A DNA stretch of 64,000 bases, taken from Micromonospora sp. NBC_00421 (lineage in GTDB: Bacteria > Actinomycetota > Actinomycetes > Mycobacteriales > Micromonosporaceae). The notes below the pieces were generated by a model that had not been told where the DNA came from, ran no database searches, and saw only the letters and a list, made by a program, of their open reading frames with translations. Positions 43,671-52,294 of the stretch are shown here, piece after piece. The stretch spans positions 1,054,001-1,118,000 of the forward strand of contig NZ_CP107929.1 in assembly GCF_036017915.1 (NCBI RefSeq). Direction: 5' to 3'. The translations under genes were made by a program, and so were the position numbers. Position 1 is the first letter of the stretch. The number at the start of each line of letters is the position of its first letter.

Positions 43671-43722
43671 GCGGTGCGGGCCTCGGCTGACGTGCCGCCT
43701 TAGGGGGACAGATCGACCCTGA

Positions 43723-44853
43723 TCAGGGCTGGGTGGAGGGGACTTCGCCCCCGGCGGGCTGACCGTGCGGGCCACCGTGGGCATGGGGGATCGCTCGGCG
43801 GCCACGTCCCGGGATCGGCCGGGGCGGTGGTGGCGCCGTCGAGGCGCGGACGACGAGCTCGACCGGTTGGTCGGCCGCCGGTGGAAGCTCGACGTCCGGC
43901 TTCTCGATGACCTGTACCAGCAGCGCGAGGCCCTGCCGCGCGACCTGGTCGAACGGCTGCCGCAGGGTGGTGAGCGGGGGAGTGACGTAGGCGGCGACCG
44001 GGATGTCGTCGAACCCGACGACGCTGACGTCCTCGGGCACCCGGCGCCCGGCCTCGAGCTGCGCGCGGATGAGACCGATCGCCATGTCGTCGTTCGCGGC
44101 GAACACCGCGGTCACGGTGCCGTCGCCGGCCAGTTCCCGGCCCGCCGCGTAGCCGGACGCGGCCGACCAGTCGCCCTCGACGACCGGCGGCTCGTCCGCG
44201 CCGTGGGCTCGCAGCGCCTCGCGCCAGCCGGCGAGACGGTCCTGTGCCGAATACCACCGCTGCGGACCGGCCAGGTGATGGACGGTCGCGTGCCCCAACT
44301 CCAGCAGGTGCTCGGTCGCGGCCCGCGCGAGCCGGCCCGCGCCGACCCTGGCGGTCACCACCTGCGGCGCGGTGAAGGTGGGCGGCGCGCCGAGGACCAG
44401 GACCGGCACGTCCACGCTGATGACGCCGACGCCCTCGTCGATCGGCTCGGAGATGACGACGCCGTCCACGCCCTGGTCCAGCAGCGACGCCAGGGCGCTT
44501 GCGATGCCGCCCGGGTCGCCCTCGATCGTGGTGGCCACCCGCAGCGTGTAGCCCACCTTCCGGACCGCGCGCTCGATGCCGATGAGCCACGACGCCGGCC
44601 CGTACAAGGCGCTGCCGAGCGTCACCACGCCGATCGACCGGGTCCGCCCGGAGGCCAGCGCCCGGGCCGCCTGGTTGCGCCGGTAGCCGAGCTCCTCGGC
44701 GGCGTCCAGGACCCGCCGGCGTACGTCGGCCGAGACATACGGCTCGTCGTTGAGGACCCTGGACACCGTCTTCTGGGAGACGCCGGCCAGCCGCGCGACG
44801 TCCACGCTGCGCGGCGTCGGGGGGCTTCCACCCGGCCTCGCCAGTCGCGTCAC
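43723..44853 (-). CDS. LacI family transcriptional regulator
   Basis: A 376-residue repressor. HTH and hinge: SVDVARLAGVSQKTVSRVLNDEPYVSADVRRRVLDAAEELGYRRNQAARALASGRT (about residues 16-70). A periplasmic-binding-like effector domain follows, with GVDGVVISEP, HLLELGHATVHHLAGP, VFAANDDMAIGLIRAQLEAGRRVPEDVSVVGFDD and PPLTTLRQPFDQVARQG. The tail is a disordered Pro/Gly-rich end of about 30 residues. The GTG start has GGGAGG five bases upstream. It faces the GH2 enzyme across about 570 bases and precedes a broken sugar transporter gene, so a sugar derived from the GH2 substrate is the likely inducer. Confidence 0.92.
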   Translation of the reverse strand: MTRLARPGGSPPTPRSVDVARLAGVSQKTVSRVLNDEPYVSADVRRRVLDAAEELGYRRNQAARALASGRTRSIGVVTLGSALYGPASWLIGIERAVRKVGYTLRVATTIEGDPGGIASALASLLDQGVDGVVISEPIDEGVGVISVDVPVLVLGAPPTFTAPQVVTARVGAGRLARAATEHLLELGHATVHHLAGPQRWYSAQDRLAGWREALRAHGADEPPVVEGDWSAASGYAAGRELAGDGTVTAVFAANDDMAIGLIRAQLEAGRRVPEDVSVVGFDDIPVAAYVTPPLTTLRQPFDQVARQGLALLVQVIEKPDVELPPAADQPVELVVRASTAPPPPRPIPGRGRRAIPHAHGGPHGQPAGGEVPSTQP

Positions 44854-44884
44854 GGCACCTCCCGTCGCCGGCCATAGTCCTGTA

Positions 44885-44912
44885 TGATTGCGCTGTCATG
44901 TCTACGCAATCA
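44885..44912. promoter_or_regulatory. Inverted repeat upstream of the LacI regulator
   Basis: TGATTGCG and CGCAATCA, perfect 8-base arms separated by 12 bases, centred about 45 bases before the LacI start in an AT-richer patch. It may be an autoregulatory operator. LacI-type operators are usually more compact, so this is tentative. Confidence 0.5.
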
Positions 44913-45244
44913 GACAATCGCCACCAAGGTCTCGCAACCCGCCCCTGAGGCTGGCGAAGCGCGTTCCTCGCCACACCCTAACCCCACTTTCGAACCGAAC
45001 AAGTCAGGCCGGGCCGCCCGCCGACTTCGCCGAGGACCGCAGCGCTGTCCATGCCTACGACGTGCCCACGAGGTCGGGCGCCGTAGCGGCGAATCGGTTC
45101 GCTGCCCGACCGGTGCAGCGTCGGTGGGCCGGCGACACGGAATGCCCTGAGCGCGATGCCCTGGCACTCCGGAAGGGTCGCACTCACCGGCGGCCGGTCG
45201 ACACCTGCATGGCGTCAGGAGCAGGAAGTAACCGTCTTGAAACC

Positions 45245-45287
45245 TTGACTTCACGCCCGCTACACGCATTAATACATATCTATGTAT
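45245..45287 (+). promoter_or_regulatory. Promoter-like region and palindrome upstream of the GH2 enzyme
   Basis: TTGACT at 45245-45250 and TTAATA at 45269-45274 are spaced 18 bases apart. They are followed by a near-symmetric ATACATA-TC-TATGTAT at 45272-45287, the most AT-rich spot in the region. This would place transcription start about 130 bases before the GH2 gene, with the palindrome as a possible repressor site. Confidence 0.5.
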
Positions 45288-45419
45288 CCGGGCTGCAGCC
45301 ATCCCTCCCGGGTGGTCGGCGACGCCGGCAGATTTGTCGAATCGGTTCGAGTATCGGCCTTGAAGGCTGCGCCCTGAACCGGTGTTGCGTAGCGGGCGGA
45401 TGAGTCACAGGAGGTTACC

Positions 45420-48128
45420 GTGCATCGTAAGAACGTCCACTGGGGTGGCCGGTTGTCGGCGTCGGCCAGGGGGCTTGCCGCGACCGTGGCGCTCGGCCTG
45501 ACCCTGACGCTGGGCGGCCTGCCCCTGGCGAACCCCCGGCCTGCCCTGGCCGCGCCGGGCGCGCCGGGGGCCGTGGCGGCCGCCGGTGCTGACGGTGTGG
45601 CGGCCGGGAACGCCGCGATCGCCTCGGTCGACCTGAGCGGGACCTGGGGCTTCACGCCCGCGGGTCGGGCGGCGACCACGATCGCGGTGCCCGGTGGCGG
45701 CTGGTACAAACAGGGCTTCACCACCGTGAACGAGGCGGTGTACTCGCGCAGCATCACCGTGCCGGACTCGGGGCAGCCGCAGTCGGCCTGGATCGAGTTC
45801 GGCGCCGTCAACCACCAGGCGACCTTGTCGGTCGACGGCCGGGTGGTCGCCACCCAGACGACGGCGTTCACCCCGTCGAACTTCGACATCAGCGCCTACG
45901 CGGCGCCCGGCACCACCCACACGATCACGGTGAACGTGAAGGGCCGCGGCGCGTTGAAGGCATCCAACGGCCGGTACCTGGTGCCCGACGCCGCCACGTG
46001 GTCCGAGGCGGTCCCCCAGGGGATCTTCGGGTCCGCGTTCCTTCGGGTGTACCCGGCCGTGTACGTCAGCGACACGTTCGTGCGTACGTCGGTGGCGAAC
46101 AAGACGCTGACCTACGACGTGACGGTGCGGAACACGTCGGGCAGTTCCCGGTCGGTGACGCTGACCGGGTCGCTGGCGTCCAAGAACGGAACGGCTTTCA
46201 GCTACCCGGAACTGCCCAGCCGTACGGTCACCGTGGCGGCCCGCTCGACCGCGACCGTGACCGTCGGGCCGGTCGCGTGGAACCTCGACAGCACCTCGTA
46301 CTGGTGGCCCAACGTGCCGTACCGGTCGGGGTACCGGGCGCAGCTGCACGGGCTGACGGTGCATGCCGTCACCGACGACGGCCGGACGAGCGACGCCGAG
46401 TACCGGTTCGGGTTCCGGGAGGCCACCCAGAACGGTGACTACTACTACCTCAACGGCGTGCGCGTGAACTTCCGCGGCGACAACCTCCAGGGTGCCGACT
46501 ATGACCGGATCAACAACGGCGGCAAGGGCGACGCGTACCACACCCTGCCCGGCTTCCTGCCCCCGTCGTCCGGCAACGGCGGCTGGCCGCAGGCGGTGGA
46601 CAACTACCAGCGGCTGAACTACAACGTGGTGCGCATCCACCAGGAGCCCGGAAGCCCGTACATGTTGGATGTCGCCGACGAGATGGGCCTGATGATCATC
46701 GACGAGGTCGCGATTCGCGGCTCCCAATCCTCGCAGGAGTGGAAGGAGCCCGTCGGGCACGACAACATGGTCAACCACGCCCGTGCGCTGGTCCTGCGCG
46801 ACCGCAACCACCCCGCGATCATCCGCTGGAGTCAGAACAACGAGCCGAACCAGAGCGGCCAGGATTCCGAACAGTTCGAGAAGGAGCTGTACGCGGCAAT
46901 GAACGGCGCCGACGGAACCCGGCCGATCATCGCCGAGGTGGGTGTCGGCGGGAATGTCAGCCTGTATCCCGGGATGACGTACGCCAACTTCGCGGTGATC
47001 CCGCACTACGTCGACGGCTTCGGCAGGTACGGGGAGGGCCTGATCACCGTGAACGGGCGGCCCGACGGCGAGGGCGAGTACATCTGGCCGGCATGCAACA
47101 ACAAGCAGGGCTTCGAGTGGTTCGCCACGGCAACCCTGGCCAAGCGCGGCAAGGGCGCCACCGACCTGCGTCCGTACACGCTGCTGTCCGCCTGGGCCAG
47201 CGTCGTGCCCGGCGTGCGGAGCACCGACTTCACCCCGGAGGAGGGCGGTCACCCCATCTACGGCGCGGACAACCTGCCCGACCCCTGGAGCAACCCGCAG
47301 ATCCAGCGCGTGCAGGCGGCGTTCAACCCGGTGGCCGCGGTCGACCTCCCCTTCTGGTCGGCCTCCGGCAATTCGGACTCGAACGGCACCTTCCCGCTGC
47401 CGCAGGCGGTGCCCAGCTATGCCCGCAACGCCACGGTGACCCGCAACATCACCGTGTTCAACGACGACTTCGTCGACACGTCGGTGGGCTTCACCTGGAC
47501 CGCCCGGCTCGACAGCCCGACCGGCGCGGTCGTCGCGTCCGGCAGCACGACCCTGACCGTCCCGCTCGGCTCACGGGTCACCCAGCCGGTGTCCTTCACC
47601 ACCCCCGCCACCGGCAGCCGCGTGTACCTGCAGCTGTCGACCACGAAGTCCGGTAGCCCCGTCTTCACCGACGCGGTGGAGTACTTCAACCTCGCCGGAG
47701 GCAGCGGGACCGGGCCCGCACCGGGCACCTACCGCATCGTCAACCGCAACAGCGGCAAACCCCTGGCCATCGTCGGTAACTCCACCGCCGACGGCGCCAA
47801 GACCGTCCAGCAGAGCGGCACCCCCACCTGGACGATCAGCACCACACAGGACGCCTACACGCTGCGCTACACCACCTCCGGAAAGATGCTCGACGTCAAC
47901 GGTGGCAGCAGCACGCAGGGCCTGCAACTGCAGCAGTGGTCGGCGAACGGCGGCACCAACCAGATGTGGTACCTGCGGCCCACCGGTGACGGCTACTACA
48001 CCATCGTCAGCCGCAGCAGCGGACTGGCAGCCGACGTCTCCGGCGCCTCGACCAGTGACGGAGCGCAGGTCGTGCAGTGGACCGCCAACGGCGGCACCAA
48101 CCAGCAGTGGCAGTTCGTGCCCGCCTGA
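45420..48128 (+). CDS. Secreted glycoside hydrolase family 2 protein with C-terminal ricin-type (CBM13) domain
   Basis: A 902-residue exported enzyme. A signal peptide ends near LANPRPALAAPG. The GH2 sugar-binding beta-sandwich (about 68-210: DLSGTWGFTP, YSRSITVP, FGAVNHQATLSVDG) is followed by an Ig-like domain (about 220-330) and a TIM barrel with DYYYLNGVRVNFRGDNLQG, YNVVRIHQEP and IIRWSQNNEPNQSG (acid/base E475). An all-beta domain follows, then a ricin-type trefoil (about 766-902, with repeated QxW: LQLQQWSANGGTNQMW and VVQWTANGGTNQQW). AGGAGG precedes the GTG by five bases. It probably removes terminal sugars from a plant or fungal glycan; the specificity cannot be read. It faces a LacI regulator. 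Confidence 0.88.
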   Translation: MHRKNVHWGGRLSASARGLAATVALGLTLTLGGLPLANPRPALAAPGAPGAVAAAGADGVAAGNAAIASVDLSGTWGFTPAGRAATTIAVPGGGWYKQGFTTVNEAVYSRSITVPDSGQPQSAWIEFGAVNHQATLSVDGRVVATQTTAFTPSNFDISAYAAPGTTHTITVNVKGRGALKASNGRYLVPDAATWSEAVPQGIFGSAFLRVYPAVYVSDTFVRTSVANKTLTYDVTVRNTSGSSRSVTLTGSLASKNGTAFSYPELPSRTVTVAARSTATVTVGPVAWNLDSTSYWWPNVPYRSGYRAQLHGLTVHAVTDDGRTSDAEYRFGFREATQNGDYYYLNGVRVNFRGDNLQGADYDRINNGGKGDAYHTLPGFLPPSSGNGGWPQAVDNYQRLNYNVVRIHQEPGSPYMLDVADEMGLMIIDEVAIRGSQSSQEWKEPVGHDNMVNHARALVLRDRNHPAIIRWSQNNEPNQSGQDSEQFEKELYAAMNGADGTRPIIAEVGVGGNVSLYPGMTYANFAVIPHYVDGFGRYGEGLITVNGRPDGEGEYIWPACNNKQGFEWFATATLAKRGKGATDLRPYTLLSAWASVVPGVRSTDFTPEEGGHPIYGADNLPDPWSNPQIQRVQAAFNPVAAVDLPFWSASGNSDSNGTFPLPQAVPSYARNATVTRNITVFNDDFVDTSVGFTWTARLDSPTGAVVASGSTTLTVPLGSRVTQPVSFTTPATGSRVYLQLSTTKSGSPVFTDAVEYFNLAGGSGTGPAPGTYRIVNRNSGKPLAIVGNSTADGAKTVQQSGTPTWTISTTQDAYTLRYTTSGKMLDVNGGSSTQGLQLQQWSANGGTNQMWYLRPTGDGYYTIVSRSSGLAADVSGASTSDGAQVVQWTANGGTNQQWQFVPA

Positions 48129-48185
48129 CAGAGAACAGAGGTGGATGTCAAGCCCGACCGGCGGTAACGGGCTGCCGATCGTTGC

Positions 48186-48222
48186 GCCGACTCGGGGGTG
48201 CGGTTCGTACGCCCGAGTCGGC
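48186..48222 (+). terminator. Hairpin after the GH2 gene
   Basis: An 11-bp perfect stem (GCCGACTCGGG with CCCGAGTCGGC) and 15-base loop, 58 bases after the stop. No T-run. Confidence 0.6.
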
Positions 48223-48320
48223 CACGATCCGATCGCGGTGGGACACGAGCCACCGATCCGGACAGACGCCAGCCTGGTCCGCTCGCTACCCGTACGTGAG
48301 CCAGGCCCAGGGCGTCGCGG

Positions 48321-48530
48321 CTGAGCCTCGCCGCCGCTGCTACCCCGGCCCTCGCCGCCGCCCCGGCACCCTCCTGCGAGTCCGGTGCCTCGCAGTTCTA
48401 CTGCGAGGGCAGCACCGGCACGACGACCTGGGGCATCACCTGGTACTCCGGCAGCGTCGGCACCTTCACGACCGCCGGGTCGACCCTCTTCGCCCCCTGC
48501 CCGGCCAGTAACTCAGGACCGCGATCGTGA
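48321..48530 (+). pseudogene. Fragment of a small secreted protein
   Basis: A frame of 69 codons reads LSLAAAATPALAAAPAPSCESG (end of a signal peptide) then ASQFYCEGSTGTTTWGITWYSGSVGTFTTAGSTLFAPC, a small Cys-containing domain, and stops. An in-frame TGA lies just upstream and no start codon precedes the signal, so the N-terminal 10-15 residues are lost. The domain is not one I can name. Confidence 0.45.
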
Positions 48531-48707
48531 CCTGGATCGAACGGGCCTACCACCACCGCCGACGACGCCGACGACGCCGACGATCCCTGTCCCGGTTGAC
48601 CCCTATCGAGTACGAGATCATCATGACCCCACCGGCCAGTCAGGCCGCGTGACTGCAACTGTCACCTACCGGTGCAGCAGACCCCGACGACCGGAAGGGC
48701 TTGTCGT

Positions 48708-49271
48708 TCACTGTCCGAGGGGGCGGTAGCGGAGGTGTACGACGCCGTTTCGGAACCGGCGCTCCTCGATGAGCTCAAGCTCGGCGCGCATGCCGGTCGG
48801 CAGCCCTGGTCTACCCCCACCGACGACGATGGGCAGGATGAACAGTTCGCACTCGTCGATCAGCCCGGCATCGAAGGCCTGTGCCGCGAGGTTGGCGCCT
48901 CCGACCATCAGGTCGCTGCTGGCTGCGGCCTTCAGTCCGCGGACGGCGGACGGGTCGAAACGGCGTTCGATTCGGGTGTCGGCAGTCGACACCGCGGTGA
49001 GGGTGGTGGAGTAGACGATTTTGCTCGCCGCCTGCCAGGCGCTGGCGAAGCCGGCCATGAGGTCCGACTTCGCCGCCAGAGCGGGGTCGGTCTCCCAGAC
49101 AGCCATCGCCTCGTACAGGCGCCGCCCGTAGAGAAACGTGCCTACAGGCCGTACGAGTTCGGTTTGGAACGCGAACACTTCGTCGTCGATGGGGAACCAG
49201 GCGAAGGCGCCACGTTCGTCCTCCATGTAGCCATCGAGCGACATGTTGTTCATGTAGATCAGCTTTGCCAT
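48708..49271 (-). CDS. Dihydrofolate reductase family protein (RibD C-terminal-like)
   Basis: A 187-residue protein of the RibD_C/dihydrofolate reductase fold: MAKLIYMNNMSLDGYMEDERGAFAWF, FLYGRRLYEAMAVW, KIVYSTTL, LMVGGANLAAQAFDAGLIDECELFILPIVVGGGRPG. Members are NADPH-dependent reductases of mostly unknown substrate; it is not a housekeeping folate enzyme. It is the third gene of an ArsR-SRPBCC-RibD minus-strand operon, four bases after the SRPBCC gene. Confidence 0.9.
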   Translation of the reverse strand: MAKLIYMNNMSLDGYMEDERGAFAWFPIDDEVFAFQTELVRPVGTFLYGRRLYEAMAVWETDPALAAKSDLMAGFASAWQAASKIVYSTTLTAVSTADTRIERRFDPSAVRGLKAAASSDLMVGGANLAAQAFDAGLIDECELFILPIVVGGGRPGLPTGMRAELELIEERRFRNGVVHLRYRPLGQ

Positions 49272-49275
49272 ACCT

Positions 49276-49755
49276 CTACCTCTCAGGGATCAGCTGCACA
49301 TTCAGCAGGTCGGCGTCCAGCTTGGTGAACGCTTGACGCCAGCCCTCCTCGCTCGGCCGCGCCAGATGTTCGGGGAGCCACTGGCGGATCGCGAGTCGCG
49401 TCCGACCGTCCGCCTCGTCGTGGAACTCGATCCGCAGTCTCGTCTCGAACGGCTCGACGCCCTCCTGCAGCCGCCCGCTGACGCGCATGATCCCGTCGAT
49501 CAACTCGCCGTCGACGACGTCGGTGAGGTCGACGTGGACGTGGACGCGAAGGCCGGGGTCGGAGGCGTTGACCTCGGTCCACCGTTGAAAGCCGCCGGGG
49601 CGCACGTCGAACTCGATCTCGTCGCGCGGCAGTGAGTTCCCGATCGGGCCCCACCACGCCGCCAGGTGCTCGGGATCGGTGAAGGCGCGGTAGACGAGCT
49701 TCCGCGGCGCGTCGAACACACGCGAGATCGCCAGCTGCGGTGTCGTCGTTCTCAT
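49276..49755 (-). CDS. SRPBCC (AHSA1-like) domain protein
   Basis: A 159-residue START-like protein: LAISRVFDAPRKLVYRAFTDPEHLAAWWGP is the AHSA1 opening, and GFQRWTEV, TRLRIEFHDEADGRTRLAIRQ and EEGWRQAFTKLDADL complete the helix-grip fold. Such proteins bind small hydrophobic ligands and are often co-transcribed with an ArsR regulator. Its ATG overlaps the ArsR stop by four bases. Confidence 0.9.
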   Translation of the reverse strand: MRTTTPQLAISRVFDAPRKLVYRAFTDPEHLAAWWGPIGNSLPRDEIEFDVRPGGFQRWTEVNASDPGLRVHVHVDLTDVVDGELIDGIMRVSGRLQEGVEPFETRLRIEFHDEADGRTRLAIRQWLPEHLARPSEEGWRQAFTKLDADLLNVQLIPER

Positions 49756-50126
49756 TCCATCTCCTTATGGTCGTCGGCCGTCCGGTCCGTCGCCCGCTCA
49801 GCGGCCTGCACAGCAGCGAGGTGGGCGTCGAGGCGGGTGAGGGACGAGTCCCACAAACGCCGGTAGCGCTCGATCCAGTCGGCCGCCTCGCGCAGCGGGG
49901 CAGCCTCGAGGTGGCTCGCGCGCCACTTACCCGACCGCGACCGCGAGATGAGCGCGGCGCGCTCAAGGACCTTCAGGTGCCGGGACACCGCCGGCATCGA
50001 GATCGACAGAGGAGCGGTGAGCTCGGTGACCGTGGCGTCGCGTGCGGCCAACTCGGCGATGATCGCCCGTCGGGTGGGATCGGCGAGCGCCGAGAACACC
50101 GCGCTGAGTTGATCGGTGGCTACCAT
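49752..50126 (-). CDS. ArsR family transcriptional regulator
   Basis: A 124-residue winged-helix repressor: LSAVFSALADPTRRAIIAELAARDATVTELTAPLSISMPAVSRHLKVLERAALISRSRSGKWRASHL. It lacks the CxC metal-binding motif of arsenic sensors, as is typical of the ArsR proteins paired with SRPBCC genes. ATG 50126 is preferred, with GAGAGGG about seven bases upstream; a GTG at 50141 is an alternative. It probably represses its own operon through the palindrome just upstream. Confidence 0.9.
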   Translation of the reverse strand: MVATDQLSAVFSALADPTRRAIIAELAARDATVTELTAPLSISMPAVSRHLKVLERAALISRSRSGKWRASHLEAAPLREAADWIERYRRLWDSSLTRLDAHLAAVQAAERATDRTADDHKEME

Positions 50127-50141
50127 CGAAAGCCCTCTCAC

Positions 50142-50157
50142 TTAACCAACATGTTAA
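50142..50157. promoter_or_regulatory. Probable ArsR operator
   Basis: TTAAC and GTTAA arms six bases apart (TTAACCAACATGTTAA), 16 bases upstream of the ArsR start. A symmetric AT-rich site in this position is typical of ArsR autoregulation. Confidence 0.6.
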
Positions 50158-50203
50158 ACGTATGGCGTCGCGAACGATACTGTCAACGGAGGAGTCGACC
50201 GCC

Positions 50204-50677
50204 ATGCGCGCTCGCCTGTCCGACATCGCCCTGCAGGTCGAAGTCGGCGAGGCCACGGTGTCGCGGGTGCTCAACGACCGCCCCGGCGTGGCCACGGAGA
50301 CCCGAGGGGCCGTCCTGACCGCCCTCGACGTACTCGGCTACGAGCGCCCCGCCCGGCTACGCAAGCGCAGCGCCGGCCCTGTCGGCCTGGTGGTGCCGGA
50401 GCCCAAGAACCCGATCTTCCCCGCCTTCACGCAGGTCATCGAGTCGAACCTGGCGCAGAGCGGGTTCACCCCAGTGCCCTGCACCCAGACCGCAGGCGAA
50501 ATCACCCAGGACGAGTACGTCGAGATGCTGGCCGTGGCGCACCTGGTGGCGCTCGGCCACCGGCGGATCGGGCTGATCACCGGTCCGGTCCCGCAGGACG
50601 GCGAGATAGCCTGCCGGGCGGGTGTGCGTCGTCCCTGGGCGTGGCCCGGCGACGACCCGGCGTCCCACCGCCGGTGA
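50204..50677 (+). pseudogene. LacI family regulator with internal deletion and lost C-terminus
   Basis: From ATG 50204 (GGAGGAG eight bases upstream) the HTH is intact: RLSDIALQVEVGEATVSRVLNDRPGVATETRGAVLTALDVLGYERPARLRKR. The effector domain starts normally (VGLVVPEPKNPIFPAFTQVIESNL) but DEYVEML runs straight into AVAHLVALGHRRIGLITGP. In full-length relatives about 55-60 residues lie between these blocks. The frame then ends within 40 codons. A protein could be made and might still bind DNA, but it cannot sense a sugar. Confidence 0.75.
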
Positions 50678-50703
50678 CTGATCAGGATCAACATCGGAGC
50701 CGT

Positions 50704-51087
50704 TTACGTCAACGTGGCCAGGAGATAGACGGCCTGAAAGGTGACAAGCCGGGAAGTGTCGACGATCATCCCGGCGATGAGCCCGCCCAGACCGAGACCG
50801 AGATTGAGCAACGCGAATTCCAGGCCGAAGACGCGCTGCCTTTGCCCGCCGTCCGTGACTGAGGTGAGGAGGGTGGCCTGCCCCGCCCGGATCGCCGAAC
50901 TGCCCAGCGCGATCCCCGAGACGGCCAGCAGTGTGGAAACAAACGAGTCGACGAATGCCAGCGAGCCGACGACGGTGGCTTCCACCAGGTAGAAGACAAT
51001 CAGGGACCGGCGGGAGCCGAGGCGGTCGATCAGGATTCCGCCGACTGGCGCGAGGCAGAGAACGATTGCGCCGTACCAGCCCACCAC
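50704..51087 (-). pseudogene. Fragment of an MFS transporter
   Basis: About 128 residues with four membrane segments: GWYGAIVLCLAPVGGILIDRLGSRRSLIVFYLVEA (the MFS loop G-x3-DRxGxRR is clear), LAFVDSFVSTLLAVSGIALGSSA and LEFALLNLGLGLGGLIAG. Similarity extends a little upstream (LSATHVGLV) to a stop near 51118. A full transporter has about 400 residues and 12 segments, so both ends are missing. Confidence 0.7.
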
Positions 51088-51238
51088 CAGACCGACGTGG
51101 GTGGCCGAGAGACGTGCTTACCCGCCTGCGCTTGGCGTTTACCACTCCTGACTCATGCGCCGACAGCCGAGGACGGAGTTTTCCCCGACCGGGGACATCG
51201 TGGATGCGGGCCTGTGCACGGGAGTGTTCGACGCCCAG

Positions 51239-51389
51239 GGCGTGTCTGACAGAGGTTCAGTGTTCTGGCTTGAACTCTGGCCCCGTCGTTTTTCAGTTGC
51301 TCTCGGATGCCCAGTGGGCGTCGTTCGAGGGGATGCTCCTGAAACCGGCGGGACGCTCGGGCCGGAAGGGATTGGTCGGCGACGTATGA
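51239..51389 (+). pseudogene. Remnant of an IS5-like transposase N-terminus
   Basis: The + strand reads LLSDAQWASFEGMLLKPAGRSGRKG then a stop, matching the LTDAQWxxIEPLLPxPxGRRGRP opening of IS5-family transposases. GGGCGTGTCTGACAGAGG at about 51239-51256 resembles the terminal repeat of such elements. Only the first 25 codons or so remain. Confidence 0.55.
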
Positions 51390-51432
51390 TCGCGGTGGTG
51401 GCGAAGCGTCAGGCTGAGATTCCGGCACCGGT

Positions 51433-51888
51433 GTGGGGGAGTGGGTCAGGGTGTTCGGTTGGAAGAAGAAGCTCGACGATATGATGGGGCAGCTCAGGCC
51501 CGACCTGAGTCGGGAGTCGCTCGGCGTCGGGCCCGACTTCCCCGGCGTCGCCCCGAACCCGCTCCTGAGCGGCGATGCACGGAAGCGCAATGCGGAACTG
51601 CGTACGGGGGCGCTTGCGCTCGGTGTTCTCGTCGACTGGCGGGAGGTGAACAGCAACCCTCGCGTGGTCCTGATGTTCGACGTGGAGACCGCCGACGGCA
51701 TCTCGTTCCGCGGTATCGCCGACGAAGACCTCACGATCACCGAGCTCACCCGACTCGCCCCGGGACAGACGTTGCCCGTGCGCTACCGGCCGGCCGTCAT
51801 GGACCACTACGTCGCCCTTGCCCGGGACGCGGACCCGGCCCGTGTACAGCAACTCGCTGACGAGATCGCGAGCCGCAAGCGGACCTGA
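51433..51888 (+). CDS. Hypothetical protein
   Basis: Up to 151 residues, soluble, no signal peptide or membrane segment. The N-terminal third is charged (KKKLDDMMGQLRPDLSRESLG) and the rest is a strand-rich domain: ALGVLVDWREVNSNPRVVLMFDVETADG, LTITELTRLAPGQTLPVRYRP. This pattern recalls small actinomycete proteins with the plan 'A-V-L-V-...-N-x-P-V-V-x-L-x-x-x-V-...-V-R-Y-D-P', function unknown. The start may instead be GTG 51451, which has GGGGAG about nine bases upstream. It lies between two IS fragments, and looks intact. Confidence 0.55.
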   Translation: MGEWVRVFGWKKKLDDMMGQLRPDLSRESLGVGPDFPGVAPNPLLSGDARKRNAELRTGALALGVLVDWREVNSNPRVVLMFDVETADGISFRGIADEDLTITELTRLAPGQTLPVRYRPAVMDHYVALARDADPARVQQLADEIASRKRT

Positions 51889-51995
51889 CCCGAAGCCCCT
51901 GGCCGGGTGCGGCTGTGCCGTGACCAGAAACGTTCACGGTGGTGGTTGACCCGCCGTCCGGCGTGTCGGTCGGGCGGCGTCGTGTCGGTCAGGCT

Positions 51996-52245
51996 GTGAC
52001 GGTGGCGGATCTTGTACGCGTGCGGCGGCTTGGTGATCAAGAAGGTCAGCAGCTGCTCAGAGTCACCCGCCGGGGAACCGGCTCACCGATCCGACCGAGG
52101 CGGGCGATGGTCGTGCTCGCCTCGGCCGGCGGGAACACTGTGCCGTCCATCGCCCGTCTCGTGCAGGCCGACGAGGACACGGTCCGGCAGGTCGTCCACC
52201 GGTTCAACGAGATGGGGATGGCCAGCCTTGGCCGGCCGAACGCGT
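51996..52245 (+). pseudogene. N-terminal fragment of an IS630-like transposase
   Basis: The frame reads VADLVRVRRLGDQEGQQLLRVTRRGTGSPIRPRRAMVVLASAGGNTVPSIARLVQADEDTVRQVVHRFNEMGMASL, the paired HTH that opens IS630-family transposases. After about 52245 similarity ends and the frame runs into unrelated sequence. The DDE catalytic domain is missing. Confidence 0.75.
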
Positions 52246-52294
52246 CCACCCTCGACCCGGCTCGGGTGAAGTGTCTGCCCCAGAGCCGGGTCGT

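Noticed and set aside
45405..47252. A 615-codon frame antisense to the GH2 gene
   Set aside because: No domain, Gly/Val/Arg-rich shadow; the GH2 frame has signal peptide and catalytic residues.
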